Shown one piece after another: positions 27,129 to 35,224 of a stretch of 64,000 bases of DNA. The stretch comes from Acidobacteriota bacterium. GTDB taxonomy: Bacteria > Acidobacteriota > Blastocatellia > UBA7656. The stretch lies in NCBI GenBank assembly GCA_016201275.1, contig JACQDB010000020.1, positions 1-64,000 on the forward strand, in the 5' to 3' direction. Made by a program: the position numbers and the translations under genes. How positions within the stretch are numbered: position 1 is the stretch's first letter; each line of letters opens with the position of its first letter. The notes under the pieces were generated by a model that saw nothing but the letters and a program-made list of their open reading frames with translations, was not told where the DNA came from and ran no database searches.

Positions 27129-28156
27129 AGTTGGTCAATTCGCGATTCCGGGAAATCAAAATAATCTTGGGAGCCAGGATTCAAGTACGGATGGTCTAGC
27201 GACAAGCCGTGATGAGCAAATTGGGCGCGGACTTCCTGCAAGCGTTTGACCTCTGGAAGCACGCCTTTTTCATACGCCTGCCACACGCCTTCGGCAAAAA
27301 TGCGGCACCGATGCTGCCCAAAACTTTCCCCGTTGCCGGGCTCTTCGGCAAGTCCCAGTCCGTAAGCTAAGCGTTTCGTAAACAGCGGCGTGTCCGTGCC
27401 TAGATAGTCTTTAATCAAGGGGTGAAGGTCGGCTAGCAAGGCGACGGTGATTTTATAAAAGCGCTTGCCCACGTACAGAACAGCGGCATCCGAGCGTTGA
27501 AAAAATGAGCGATTGGTCAAGGTCTTGAAGCGAAACGGTATCTGAAAGCGATTGAGTTCCTGCGTGATGAAGCGTACTAACTTGGCAGCCCCAGCCTGCT
27601 TGATATGCCAATAAAATCGCACGATTTGATAATCATCCTGTTGATCGGGAATGGATTCACTGAAGGCAAAATAGAAGCCCGGCTGCATGGTCTGCGATTC
27701 TTTCGGCGCGAATAAACTGATGTTAGCGCCTTCACGCGGCGGCACTCCCGGCCCTTCGTGAGAGACAAACTCCCCCGGCCACAACAATCGGGTGCGCCCG
27801 TTTTTGTGCGCGACAATTTGACCGGATGGCAGCAAACGAAAAGTTTGCCAACCGGCGTCCCAATGCTCGCGGCTCATATTGGAAGCCGCGAGTTCACCCA
27901 ATAGATTATCATCAGCGGTTTGCTCCGACGGCTGCATCGGCTGCACCTCGCCGGTGAATTTTCTACAATAGCAATGCTGATAGAGTTGCTGTGCCAGTTG
28001 CGCGACCAAGGGATTCGGGGCGGGGAAAATCGGCAACTGCGTCATCGTCCGTTCCGATGCCGAGAAGGTTTCACCCGCCAATGAGAAAGTAGTTGCGGAA
28101 AGAATCTTTATGGCGCGCAAAATTTTCACATACTGTTTTTGGGCTACATCTTTCAT
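27125..28156 (-). CDS. HopA1-like lyase (class V lanthipeptide LanY/LxmY type)
   Basis: A 343-aa protein resembling the type III effector HopA1 fold found as the elimination partner in thioviridamide (TvaD) and lexapeptide (LxmY) pathways. Recognisable stretches are CYCRKFTGEV, FYFAFSE with surrounding strands (YQIVRFYWHIK), RSDAAVLYVGKRFY, and the C-terminal RLAYGLGLAEEP, GESFGQHRCRIFAEG. The start at 28156 (MKDVAQKQ) avoids overlap with the upstream kinase; a GTG at 28192 would overlap it by 20 bp. Expected role: beta-elimination of phospho-Ser/Thr to dehydroalanine/dehydrobutyrine. I am confident of the fold family, less of the chemistry. Confidence 0.8.
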   Translation of the reverse strand: MKDVAQKQYVKILRAIKILSATTFSLAGETFSASERTMTQLPIFPAPNPLVAQLAQQLYQHCYCRKFTGEVQPMQPSEQTADDNLLGELAASNMSREHWDAGWQTFRLLPSGQIVAHKNGRTRLLWPGEFVSHEGPGVPPREGANISLFAPKESQTMQPGFYFAFSESIPDQQDDYQIVRFYWHIKQAGAAKLVRFITQELNRFQIPFRFKTLTNRSFFQRSDAAVLYVGKRFYKITVALLADLHPLIKDYLGTDTPLFTKRLAYGLGLAEEPGNGESFGQHRCRIFAEGVWQAYEKGVLPEVKRLQEVRAQFAHHGLSLDHPYLNPGSQDYFDFPESRIDQL

Positions 28157-28172
28157 AAGTCGTAGGTCGCTT

Positions 28173-29273
28173 TCACATCTCCAATAAATCACTGATGGCT
28201 TCTTGCGGACTCTTCAAAATGTTCATGCTCACTTGCAACATATAGAGAACCGGAAGAGTGATATGCGGTGAATACTGCAAATACTCGTAGGCCGTTTGAA
28301 TCATGCGCGCCGCGCCAAATTTCACGCAGCGTTCCAGCAAGTTGCGCCTTTGCTCGACAGCAATCTGCCGGGTCTCTATATAGGTTTTCCAAAAGGCATG
28401 AATCGCCGGTAACATCGCTTCAAGGGGAAACTGCGCCATCTCGATGAGTTGTGCAGGCGCGGCGCGTGTCTCCATAGGAATAGACATGATCCAAAAGGCC
28501 AGATAGGCTTGAAGAATCGCGCCGACATCCCAACACGCATCGCCAATGTCAGCGAGTTCCCAATCCACCACCTTAAAATCCAAATCCGCCGCGCCCTGCT
28601 GACCGGCAAAGACCATGCAATTATCCCATTTCATGTCCCCGTGAATGAGGCTGTCAAATTGCCATTGGTCGCGTATATCATCAAGCGCCTGATGAAACTC
28701 AGGATATTTTTGCACGATGTTCAGGAGCTCCGAATTGCCCGCGCTCAGAGCATTGAACAACTGTGCGCGTTGTTGGTTGGCAGACAAAATCCAGGGAACC
28801 TGTTTGGGAAAGACTGAATTTTGCACCGCGTCATTGAGGCTGGAGATCGTCTGATGATGATAGGTTCCTAACGCTTGACCCAGTTTCTCGGCAATGGCGA
28901 CCGGAAACTTGCCCAGCCGACGTTGATGCTCCGACAGGTTTTCGCCTTCCTGCAACAACTCCGTCACCAGTATGTGGCGCGCTGAATCATAAAGAAAATA
29001 CTTGGGCATCAGCGCCGCCAGAGGAGCAAGCTCGGCCTCCTGTTGCGCCAGTTGGTAACAGGTCGCCTCGCGTTGCAAGGTCGCAATCGCCAGCGGCTCC
29101 CAGTTCTGAATCTGCTTGAGAAAAAAACTTTGCTGCTGATGGCGAATGATTTTGAAATTGCGGTTGCGCCGCGTCACCTCGACAATCATTAGATCACCAT
29201 CCACAACGGATTGAGTAGAAACGAGTCCTTTATCAATCAGGTAGTAGGAGAGGTTGGCAGGTGTAATCATCAT
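28173..29273 (-). CDS. aminoglycoside-phosphotransferase-like kinase (class V lanthipeptide LanK/LxmK type)
   Basis: A 366-aa APH-fold kinase. The catalytic loop HGDMKWDN is at residues 211-218 and the metal-binding VDWE at 236-239; the ATP-lysine is likely in SFFLKQI (K53). All catalytic residues are intact. In class V lanthipeptide and thioamitide pathways an APH-like kinase phosphorylates Ser/Thr of the precursor before elimination by the HopA1-like partner. That partner is the next gene, 16 bp downstream. I place the start at 29273 (MMITPANLSYYLIDKG); a start at 29387 would run across the hairpin between precursor and kinase. There is no clear Shine-Dalgarno. Confidence 0.82.
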   Translation of the reverse strand: MMITPANLSYYLIDKGLVSTQSVVDGDLMIVEVTRRNRNFKIIRHQQQSFFLKQIQNWEPLAIATLQREATCYQLAQQEAELAPLAALMPKYFLYDSARHILVTELLQEGENLSEHQRRLGKFPVAIAEKLGQALGTYHHQTISSLNDAVQNSVFPKQVPWILSANQQRAQLFNALSAGNSELLNIVQKYPEFHQALDDIRDQWQFDSLIHGDMKWDNCMVFAGQQGAADLDFKVVDWELADIGDACWDVGAILQAYLAFWIMSIPMETRAAPAQLIEMAQFPLEAMLPAIHAFWKTYIETRQIAVEQRRNLLERCVKFGAARMIQTAYEYLQYSPHITLPVLYMLQVSMNILKSPQEAISDLLEM

Positions 29274-29373
29274 ATTGTTGTTTAACAAAAATAATGCAGT
29301 AAGACAAATCCTGAAGCCTGAAGGTTCGCCATCGCAGCCGCGCCAAGACGGCAACTCTTTCTCCGCTAGGGTT

Positions 29374-29414
29374 GGAGTAAGTCTCATCGTCAGATGGGCG
29401 ACAAGACTTACTCC
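29374..29414. promoter_or_regulatory. hairpin between precursor and kinase genes
   Basis: GGAGTAAGTCT (29374-29384) is the perfect reverse complement of 29404-29414, with a 19-bp loop. It lies 27 bp past the precursor gene's stop on the minus strand and has no U-run. In RiPP operons a partial terminator here commonly keeps precursor mRNA in excess over enzyme mRNA; that role is an inference. Confidence 0.6.
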
Positions 29415-29440
29415 TGGAACCGTCAGTCGTGGGCGCTGAC

Positions 29441-30493
29441 TTATTGATTAATGGGACCTCCTCCCGGTCCGCAAGCCAACGTCACGCCGCAAGCTATGCT
29501 TTGCGGGCCGCAAGCCAAACCGGTCGGGCAGGCAACGCCGCCGGAAACCGGAGGACAATGCACCCCTGGCAACGTCGGACAGTGCGCCGTCTGCAAGTTA
29601 CAGATTATGGGGTTGGTCGGATGACAAATAATCTGATGCGACGGACACACCGGGGTCGGACACGCCGGAGTCGGTGGATGACACACAGGAGGATGTGTGC
29701 ATAAAGGCGTCGGACAGCCATGCACAGGCGTCAGTGGCGGACAGCATAGCGAAGGCGCTACATGAGTTGGGCAACACAGCGTCGGCCCAGTCGGACAGCC
29801 AAGTAGTGGCGTATGCGGCGGACAACCGTGCAACGGCGTATGCGGCGGACAACCATGCAAGGGGGTAAACGGCGGACAGCCATGGAATGGCGTAAATGGC
29901 GGACAGCCAAACTGTGGCGTATGCGGCGGACAGCCATGCAAGGGTGTGAATGGCGGACACAGCACCGGCGGAGTGGGACAGCCGTGGAATGGTGTATGCA
30001 GACAACCCGGAGGTAAGGTTACCGGCGGACAGCCATGCAATGGACTCGGAGGCGGACATTCAATTTGTGAAACGCAAATATGCCCTACCGATGGGCAATG
30101 CGCGGGTTGCGTCGGACACAAGATAGTTGGGGGTGGAATCGGCGCAGCCGCTGCCTGTGCCGCCGCCTGGGCAATCGGCCCTTCAAAAAATTTGGCCTTG
30201 GTGCGCTGTGGTCCAGCCTTGCCGTGAATGACTTCAGCATCTTGCTTAATCCACACAAAGCTTTCCCCAAGAGGTGACTGTTCTTTGGGTACGTCTTCTT
30301 CATGAAGAATCGCATCATCGGGAATCTCTACGTAGCTGCTGAGGGTGGCGTCGAAATACAACCGCGTATGTTCCGCTTCTGATGATTCGCCCAGATACCC
30401 TCGCAACAACAACGTATCGGGAGGAGAATCGGGATTCTTCACAATCTTAGAGACGAAATTTTCCTTTCGTGGTTTTGTTTTACGATCTGCCAT
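29441..30493 (-). CDS. Cys-rich repetitive RiPP precursor-like protein
   Basis: A 350-aa protein in two parts. Residues 1-120 are an acidic, cysteine-free region with a compact beta-like segment (LLLRGYLGESSEAEHTRLYF, YVEIPDDAILHEED) and an Ala-rich hinge (IAQAAAQAAAAPIPPP). Residues 121-350 contain 31 Cys with many Thr, Pro, His and Gly, including six consecutive nonapeptides of type C-P-P-[FH]-T-P-x-[HFL]-G (C179-G232). The start at 30493 follows AGGAGA by 8 bp. It heads an operon with APH-kinase, HopA1-like and LanC-like genes, so it is the expected substrate: leader plus a very long core. No signal peptide, transporter or protease gene is adjacent. An alternative is a cysteine-rich structural protein modified by the same enzymes. 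Confidence 0.72.
   Translation of the reverse strand: MADRKTKPRKENFVSKIVKNPDSPPDTLLLRGYLGESSEAEHTRLYFDATLSSYVEIPDDAILHEEDVPKEQSPLGESFVWIKQDAEVIHGKAGPQRTKAKFFEGPIAQAAAQAAAAPIPPPTILCPTQPAHCPSVGHICVSQIECPPPSPLHGCPPVTLPPGCLHTPFHGCPTPPVLCPPFTPLHGCPPHTPQFGCPPFTPFHGCPPFTPLHGCPPHTPLHGCPPHTPLLGCPTGPTLCCPTHVAPSLCCPPLTPVHGCPTPLCTHPPVCHPPTPACPTPVCPSHQIICHPTNPIICNLQTAHCPTLPGVHCPPVSGGVACPTGLACGPQSIACGVTLACGPGGGPINQ
29798..29959 (-). repeat. six tandem 27-bp units encoding CPPxTPxxG nonapeptides
   Basis: 162 bp, exactly 6 x 27 bp, encoding the units starting at C179, C188, C197, C206, C215 and C224 of the precursor-like protein. Units vary at Phe/His and at Leu/Gln/Phe positions while Cys, Pro-Pro, Thr-Pro and Gly are fixed. 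Related but less regular units flank the block. The pattern suggests expansion by unequal recombination or slippage under selection for one Thr and one Cys per unit. Confidence 0.85.
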
Positions 30494-30682
30494 ATGCAAT
30501 CTCCTATACAACAACCCCGTTGCTCACGGGGGTGGGGGTAAGCGAGAGAAAGTTGTAGATAACTTGGTCTCGGCGCTCACATTGGTTATTGGTAATGACT
30601 GAGTGAGGAAAGAGCCGTATTCCACTTTGTAGAATACTTGGAATCTCACAGTGTAGTGAGACCTCAGTCATAAAGCGGTCAG

Positions 30683-30711
30683 ATATTATAAACCCTTAAA
30701 TCAAATGTCAA
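30683..30711 (-). promoter_or_regulatory. consensus promoter upstream of the RiPP operon
   Basis: On the minus strand TTGACA (30706-30711) is followed by TATAAT (30685-30690, spacer 15) or by the overlapping TAATAT (30683-30688, spacer 17). Transcription would start near 30676, leaving a leader of about 180 nt before the precursor ATG. The leader contains an imperfect hairpin (GTCTCAC-TACACT-GTGAGAT, about 30642-30664). This accounts for the 453-bp spacer 30494-30946; I see nothing else in it. Confidence 0.6.
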
Positions 30712-30946
30712 CCAATACAGGTAAAAACATCCGGCAAAATTAATCAATCTTTCTGAAGAGGAAATAACAACAGGCCGCATAGCTAAAAAGTAAGTTCACC
30801 TATCAACCTATCTGCCGACCTATATTCCTTTTTGGCTATACATAGAAATAGCGAAGGTTTGGCAAAGTTCAATTGCCCAAAACCACAAGCGTCAAGTTCA
30901 TTTTACCGGCGCGGCGTAACTCGCAGTTTGTTGTATAGGGCAAGCT

Positions 30947-33157
30947 TTATTGTCTGGTCAAGCGTTCTTCCAGCCCTTTCAAGGAGCCGTTAAGTTTTTT
31001 ATACAAGGCTTCGATTTGAGCTTTGCGAACCTTTTCGCTGCTGGCTCCCGGCTCGTAACTGGCGATGTAAAACTCCAGCGCGTTGCGGTCATCTCCGGCT
31101 TCTTCGGTAGCCAGTGCCAAATGCCACAAGGCATTTTTGCGTTCCGGGCTGGGCAGATAAACCTCTACCGACTTCGATAAATTTTCGATGGCGTTGCGCG
31201 TGTCGCCTTTCTTAAACAACGTCCAACCCAACACATCATAAGTTCGGCCCAGAAAAACCGCACGGCGTCCATCACGATCTAACAAAGGCGCATCGCGCAT
31301 GGAGTTATCCGGCTCGGTCGCCGCCTCCGCTATCGCCAGCGCTCGCCGCGCCAGTTGCTCCGCCGCATCCAGTGCCAAGCCGCCTTCGGTTAAACGTCGC
31401 GCCGCCCAAACCATGCGAAAGGCTTGGCGGCCATCATCCAAAGTCGTAAAGGTGGTGATGGCGCGCAGCAATTCTTCCATGCCTTCGAGGTGAGCATCGC
31501 GCCCAGCCGATAACGCTTCATTGGCCGACACCGCCGTGCCAGCAGCGCGACGCGGGCGCGTTGCCAACGCTGCTTCTTCGCTGCTACGTTTCGCCGAAGC
31601 GCTGCCTTTTCCAGCACCTGCCGCCGGACGTTTTTTAGTCGTGGCGGTCGCCGTCGTCATTGCTGATTTTTTTGCTGCTGCCGCCACCTGCAAATATTTA
31701 TTGATGCGGCCAAGCGCTTCGGCTAAACGATATTGCAGCGTTGTGGTCGGGCCTTCATTCAAAAACAGCGCCGCTTGTCTTTCGCGTTCGATCAATAAAT
31801 CGAGGCGTTGCGAACGCGCTTTGGAAACGCCGCCCAGCAGGGTTTCAAATTCTCCGTCGGCAGTCACCGTAAAGGCTTTGCCCATGACTTCGAGCGCCTG
31901 ATCATAACCATCCACGGCCATCAACATCTTGACGAGTTCAAAATTCATGGTGGCGAATTGGCCGAACTCCTGCGCCGCAATCATGGTCGAAAGCGCGTCG
32001 CCATATTTATTCTCCAACAAATCGGCGTTGGCTTTGGCGATATGTATCCAGCCCAAGCGCGGCACGATGTGCGCCACGCGATCAATCAAAGGGCGCGCCT
32101 GTGCCGGTTTTTTGCGATTCAAAAAAAAGAAGGCCAGTTGCGTAGGAATGCGATAATCATTCGGGTCAAGCTTCATAGCGGTTTGAAATTCCGCTTCGGC
32201 CTGCTCCTCGCGCCCCAAGGCATACAAAGTCAAAGCCAAGCCGCCGTGTGCTTCGGCATCGTCGGGTTTCAACTTCAGGTGTTGGCGATAAGCTGATTCG
32301 GCGCGTTCATAATCGCCCGTGCTTCGCAGCAGATTGGCGAGATTCAAATTGGCAAACTCATCTTTGGGATTTAGCTCCAAAGCTTTTTCGTACTCTGCCA
32401 TCGCGTCATTCAAGCGCAAATTAATCAGGTAGGCATTGCCCAGCGCGTTATGCGCTCGATGATCTTCGGGTGCCAGCTTAACGGCGTATTCCAAAATCCG
32501 CACGGCCTCCAGCGGCGCTTCAATCTGAACATAGAAAAAGCCGATCTGCACCAAGCGATTGGCATCCTTGTCAAAACGCTTTTCAAAAGCGCGCATCAAT
32601 TCAACCGACTCGGCGCGAAAACCGAAAGCGCTCATCGCTACAGGCATAGGAAAGATGTACTGGTCAAAAATTTTGTCGCCCATCTTTTCGGGAGCCAGTC
32701 GCAGCACCGCCGAAAAATCCTGCGCGGCATTTTGCGGATTGCCTTCGCGCAACGATTGTTCGCCGCGCAAAGTGTATTCGCGCATCAACAACTCTCTGGC
32801 CTGCTGCACCCCTTCGCCGCGTTGGGTGACGATGAATTTTTCCAAAGCGTTGATGCGGTCTTTTTGCGAAGCCATTGCGCGTATGCGCTCCAAAGCATCA
32901 GGAGCCGTCACGTCAACGGTTTCGCCGCCCGCCTCGTCAATCGGTTGGGGGTCTTTTTTAGGCGTCGCAGCCGCAGGTTTAGGCGCAGTCTTGACTGGCG
33001 CAGTCGTTTTTTTCGGCGCGGTTTTCACCGGCTTCGGCGTACTCTTCGCGCCTTTTTTGCTTTGCCCGAAGCTGACCGAACTGCTTGCCATCAATTGACC
33101 GACGAGAATCAGAATGGCAATAAAAAATTTTGCCCTGCTTTTATCATTCAACATCAT
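30947..33157 (-). CDS. secreted TPR-repeat protein
   Basis: A 736-aa protein with an N-terminal signal or anchor (residues 1-32, ending SSVSFGQ) and a Lys/Pro/Thr/Ala-rich linker (KTAPKPAAATPKK). Several tetratricopeptide repeats follow between about residues 110 and 330 (for example AHNALGNAYLINLRLNDAMA, AEAHGGLALTLYALGREEQA), then a low-complexity Ala/Lys stretch near 490-540 and further helical repeats to the C-terminus. Presumably a periplasmic scaffold. It ends about 260 bp upstream of the RiPP promoter and has no evident link to that operon. Confidence 0.8.
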   Translation of the reverse strand: MMLNDKSRAKFFIAILILVGQLMASSSVSFGQSKKGAKSTPKPVKTAPKKTTAPVKTAPKPAAATPKKDPQPIDEAGGETVDVTAPDALERIRAMASQKDRINALEKFIVTQRGEGVQQARELLMREYTLRGEQSLREGNPQNAAQDFSAVLRLAPEKMGDKIFDQYIFPMPVAMSAFGFRAESVELMRAFEKRFDKDANRLVQIGFFYVQIEAPLEAVRILEYAVKLAPEDHRAHNALGNAYLINLRLNDAMAEYEKALELNPKDEFANLNLANLLRSTGDYERAESAYRQHLKLKPDDAEAHGGLALTLYALGREEQAEAEFQTAMKLDPNDYRIPTQLAFFFLNRKKPAQARPLIDRVAHIVPRLGWIHIAKANADLLENKYGDALSTMIAAQEFGQFATMNFELVKMLMAVDGYDQALEVMGKAFTVTADGEFETLLGGVSKARSQRLDLLIERERQAALFLNEGPTTTLQYRLAEALGRINKYLQVAAAAKKSAMTTATATTKKRPAAGAGKGSASAKRSSEEAALATRPRRAAGTAVSANEALSAGRDAHLEGMEELLRAITTFTTLDDGRQAFRMVWAARRLTEGGLALDAAEQLARRALAIAEAATEPDNSMRDAPLLDRDGRRAVFLGRTYDVLGWTLFKKGDTRNAIENLSKSVEVYLPSPERKNALWHLALATEEAGDDRNALEFYIASYEPGASSEKVRKAQIEALYKKLNGSLKGLEERLTRQ

Positions 33158-33224
33158 GAAAAATTCCTATACTCCAAGTTGCAAAAATAATGGTGAATCA
33201 AAATCGCCGTTTACTGTTTCCTTT

Positions 33225-34916
33225 TTACTTATCGGCAAGCGGCAACACCCGTCCATAGCGATTCGATGGCAACTCGATTCGCAGCAGCGAAGCCAGCGTC
33301 GGCGCAATGTCAGAGGGCGAGCATTCCATTGAAAAACGGCCTTTCTGTATGCCTTTGCCAAAGAAGATAACCGGAACGTGCGTGTCATAATTGTAAGGCG
33401 AACCATGCGTTGTCGCTATGCTGCCTTCGGTAAAAAAGGAGAAGGGCTTGATAATCACCCACACATCGCCCGACCGTGCGCGGTTGAAGCCGTTGGTCAC
33501 CCGTCGCGCCAAAGCGGTGTTCGGCAGATCGCCCTCAAGGATTTGCGAGCGCGTAAAATAGTTGACCACGCCGGGAGTTTTCAGCGCCGCATCCCCGGCG
33601 ATTTTCTCCACTTCTTCGGCGTCGGCTTTGACTGCTGCAAGCAGTTTCTGATCGAGATAAAGTTGGTCGTTGACAAACGACTGCACCCATTTTTCATTTT
33701 TGTTATAGCGCTCGTTCAAGGCTTTATTGACCGCTTCGATTAACGCTTGAGTCGGAACACGCGCCGCGTCATAGCCCAGTTTCGCTAGATATTCGGGAAC
33801 CGGCGAAACGCCGTGGTCGCCGGTCAGCGCAATCACCGTATTGGTCAAACCAACCTTGGCGTCTATGAAGTTCAACAAATCGGCGACAACTTGATCCAAA
33901 CGCACATAGGTGTCCAGCACTTCGGCGCTATCCGGCCCGTAAGCGTGACCGATTAAATCGGGAGCCGAAAAACTGACCGATAAAAAATCGGTGAAGTCAT
34001 CCGCGCCCAAAGCTTCGGCGGTGATAGCGGCTTTGGCTAAAGCGGCAAGGTGTTCGGTCGCAAACGGCGTCAACTCGAAGAGGTTATAAAATTTCGTTCC
34101 TGGCTTCTCTTCGCCGCCGGTGAGAGTGTAGGGGAATTTGTCACCGAGGGCGGTTTTTTGCAAGGGCGTGTAGTCTTTTTGAGTGCGCGCATAAGCAGCA
34201 TCGGGCAACAGGTGTTCCCACTTTTTGCCGAAATATTTATCCGGTCGGTTTTTGGTATTGAACGTCTGCACCCAAGCCGGTAGGGTCTGAAAATAATAAT
34301 CGCTGGAAATATAAGTGCCGTCGCTGCTCTGATACCAGAAGACGCCGTTGGGATGTTGGCCGCCGGGTAAAACCGCGCCTCTGTCTTTCTGTGAAATCGC
34401 TATGACTTTGGCTTGTTGATTGGTGGCCAGACGCATTTGATCGCCGAGGGTGGTGCCGATCAAGGCTCTGGGACTAGGCGCGCCAACCTGCGTTTGCACG
34501 CCCGTCATGGTCACGTTCTTCGCTTTCAAATCGGAGACCATCACGCGAACCTTGCCCAAGTCGCGGTCAAACCAGGTATTGCCGACGATGCCGTTTTGTG
34601 CAGGCACCGAACCCGTGGCAATCGCCGCGTGACCGGGAGCCGTATAAGTCGGCACATAATCATAATTGGCGTTGGTGAAAAACGCGCCGTTATTGATCAG
34701 GCGCTTGAATCCGCCGACGCCGAAAAGGTCTTCAAAGCGCTCCAGAAAATCGTAGCGAAATTGATCTATGACAATTAAGACGACCAGTTTCGGTTTAGCG
34801 TTTGTTGCCGCCTTTTTCTTTGGACGGACGGTCTGCCCTGACGTGAAAGAGGAAAAGGCAAAGGTCAGAACAAGCACTACAGTAGCCAGCCGTTGGAAAT
34901 TGTTTTTCTGTTTCAT
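33225..34916 (-). CDS. PafA-like alkaline phosphatase / phosphodiesterase family protein
   Basis: A 563-aa exported member of the alkaline phosphatase superfamily. The signal peptide (residues 1-27) ends SFTSGQ. The first metal Asp is in VVLIVIDQFRYDFL and the Thr nucleophile in YVPTYTAPGHAAIATGS, as in Chryseobacterium PafA. The remaining metal ligands are seen in FLSVSFSAPDLIGHAYGPDS and ALTGDHGVSPVPEYL. Monoesterase activity is likely, since Bacteroidota and Acidobacteriota homologues of this layout are phosphate-irrepressible phosphatases. The start at MKQKNN (34916) gives a proper signal peptide; the start 11 codons upstream does not. Confidence 0.85.
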   Translation of the reverse strand: MKQKNNFQRLATVVLVLTFAFSSFTSGQTVRPKKKAATNAKPKLVVLIVIDQFRYDFLERFEDLFGVGGFKRLINNGAFFTNANYDYVPTYTAPGHAAIATGSVPAQNGIVGNTWFDRDLGKVRVMVSDLKAKNVTMTGVQTQVGAPSPRALIGTTLGDQMRLATNQQAKVIAISQKDRGAVLPGGQHPNGVFWYQSSDGTYISSDYYFQTLPAWVQTFNTKNRPDKYFGKKWEHLLPDAAYARTQKDYTPLQKTALGDKFPYTLTGGEEKPGTKFYNLFELTPFATEHLAALAKAAITAEALGADDFTDFLSVSFSAPDLIGHAYGPDSAEVLDTYVRLDQVVADLLNFIDAKVGLTNTVIALTGDHGVSPVPEYLAKLGYDAARVPTQALIEAVNKALNERYNKNEKWVQSFVNDQLYLDQKLLAAVKADAEEVEKIAGDAALKTPGVVNYFTRSQILEGDLPNTALARRVTNGFNRARSGDVWVIIKPFSFFTEGSIATTHGSPYNYDTHVPVIFFGKGIQKGRFSMECSPSDIAPTLASLLRIELPSNRYGRVLPLADK

Positions 34917-35167
34917 GGTTGAACCTGATTGGGAATATTTACAGAGCAAAACCGTAATTCAGGCAAGCCAACCATGTCAACCTGAAACGCCTGCAACGAC
35001 AATGACAAATCGGAGTTGACCAATCCAAGCGGTGTCGCCGTGCGAATCTCATTGGCTTTCGCGGTTCGCTATATAGCAAGTTGCAGAGGTGTGCGCTTGA
35101 TTGAGAGGCGGCCTCCGACCGCCGCTACGATTGCGCTAAAAAAGTGTCGGAAAGAAACTGTTGTTCA

Positions 35168-35199
35168 GTGTCCGGTATCTGTAACCAGACGCCGGACAC
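35168..35199. repeat. 8-bp hairpin in the 34.9-35.2 kb spacer
   Basis: GTGTCCGG (35168-35175) pairs with CCGGACAC (35192-35199). It follows the EF-G2 gene stop within 30-60 bp on its transcribed strand but lacks a U-run. A degenerate palindrome core (GAGAGGCGGCCTCCGACCGC, near 35103) lies beside it. No gene is visible in this 308-bp spacer. Confidence 0.45.
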
Positions 35200-35224
35200 C
35201 AGACTAAAGACTGGAGACTGCCGC

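Noticed and set aside
27125..28192. LanL/LanKC-type fused lanthipeptide synthetase
   Set aside because: Kinase, lyase and cyclase are three separate genes with start sites; the kinase is APH-like, not a Ser/Thr kinase domain fused to LanC.
29429..30277. plus-strand frames opposite the Cys-rich precursor
   Set aside because: They mirror the 27-bp repeats; the minus strand has the ribosome site, promoter and operon context.
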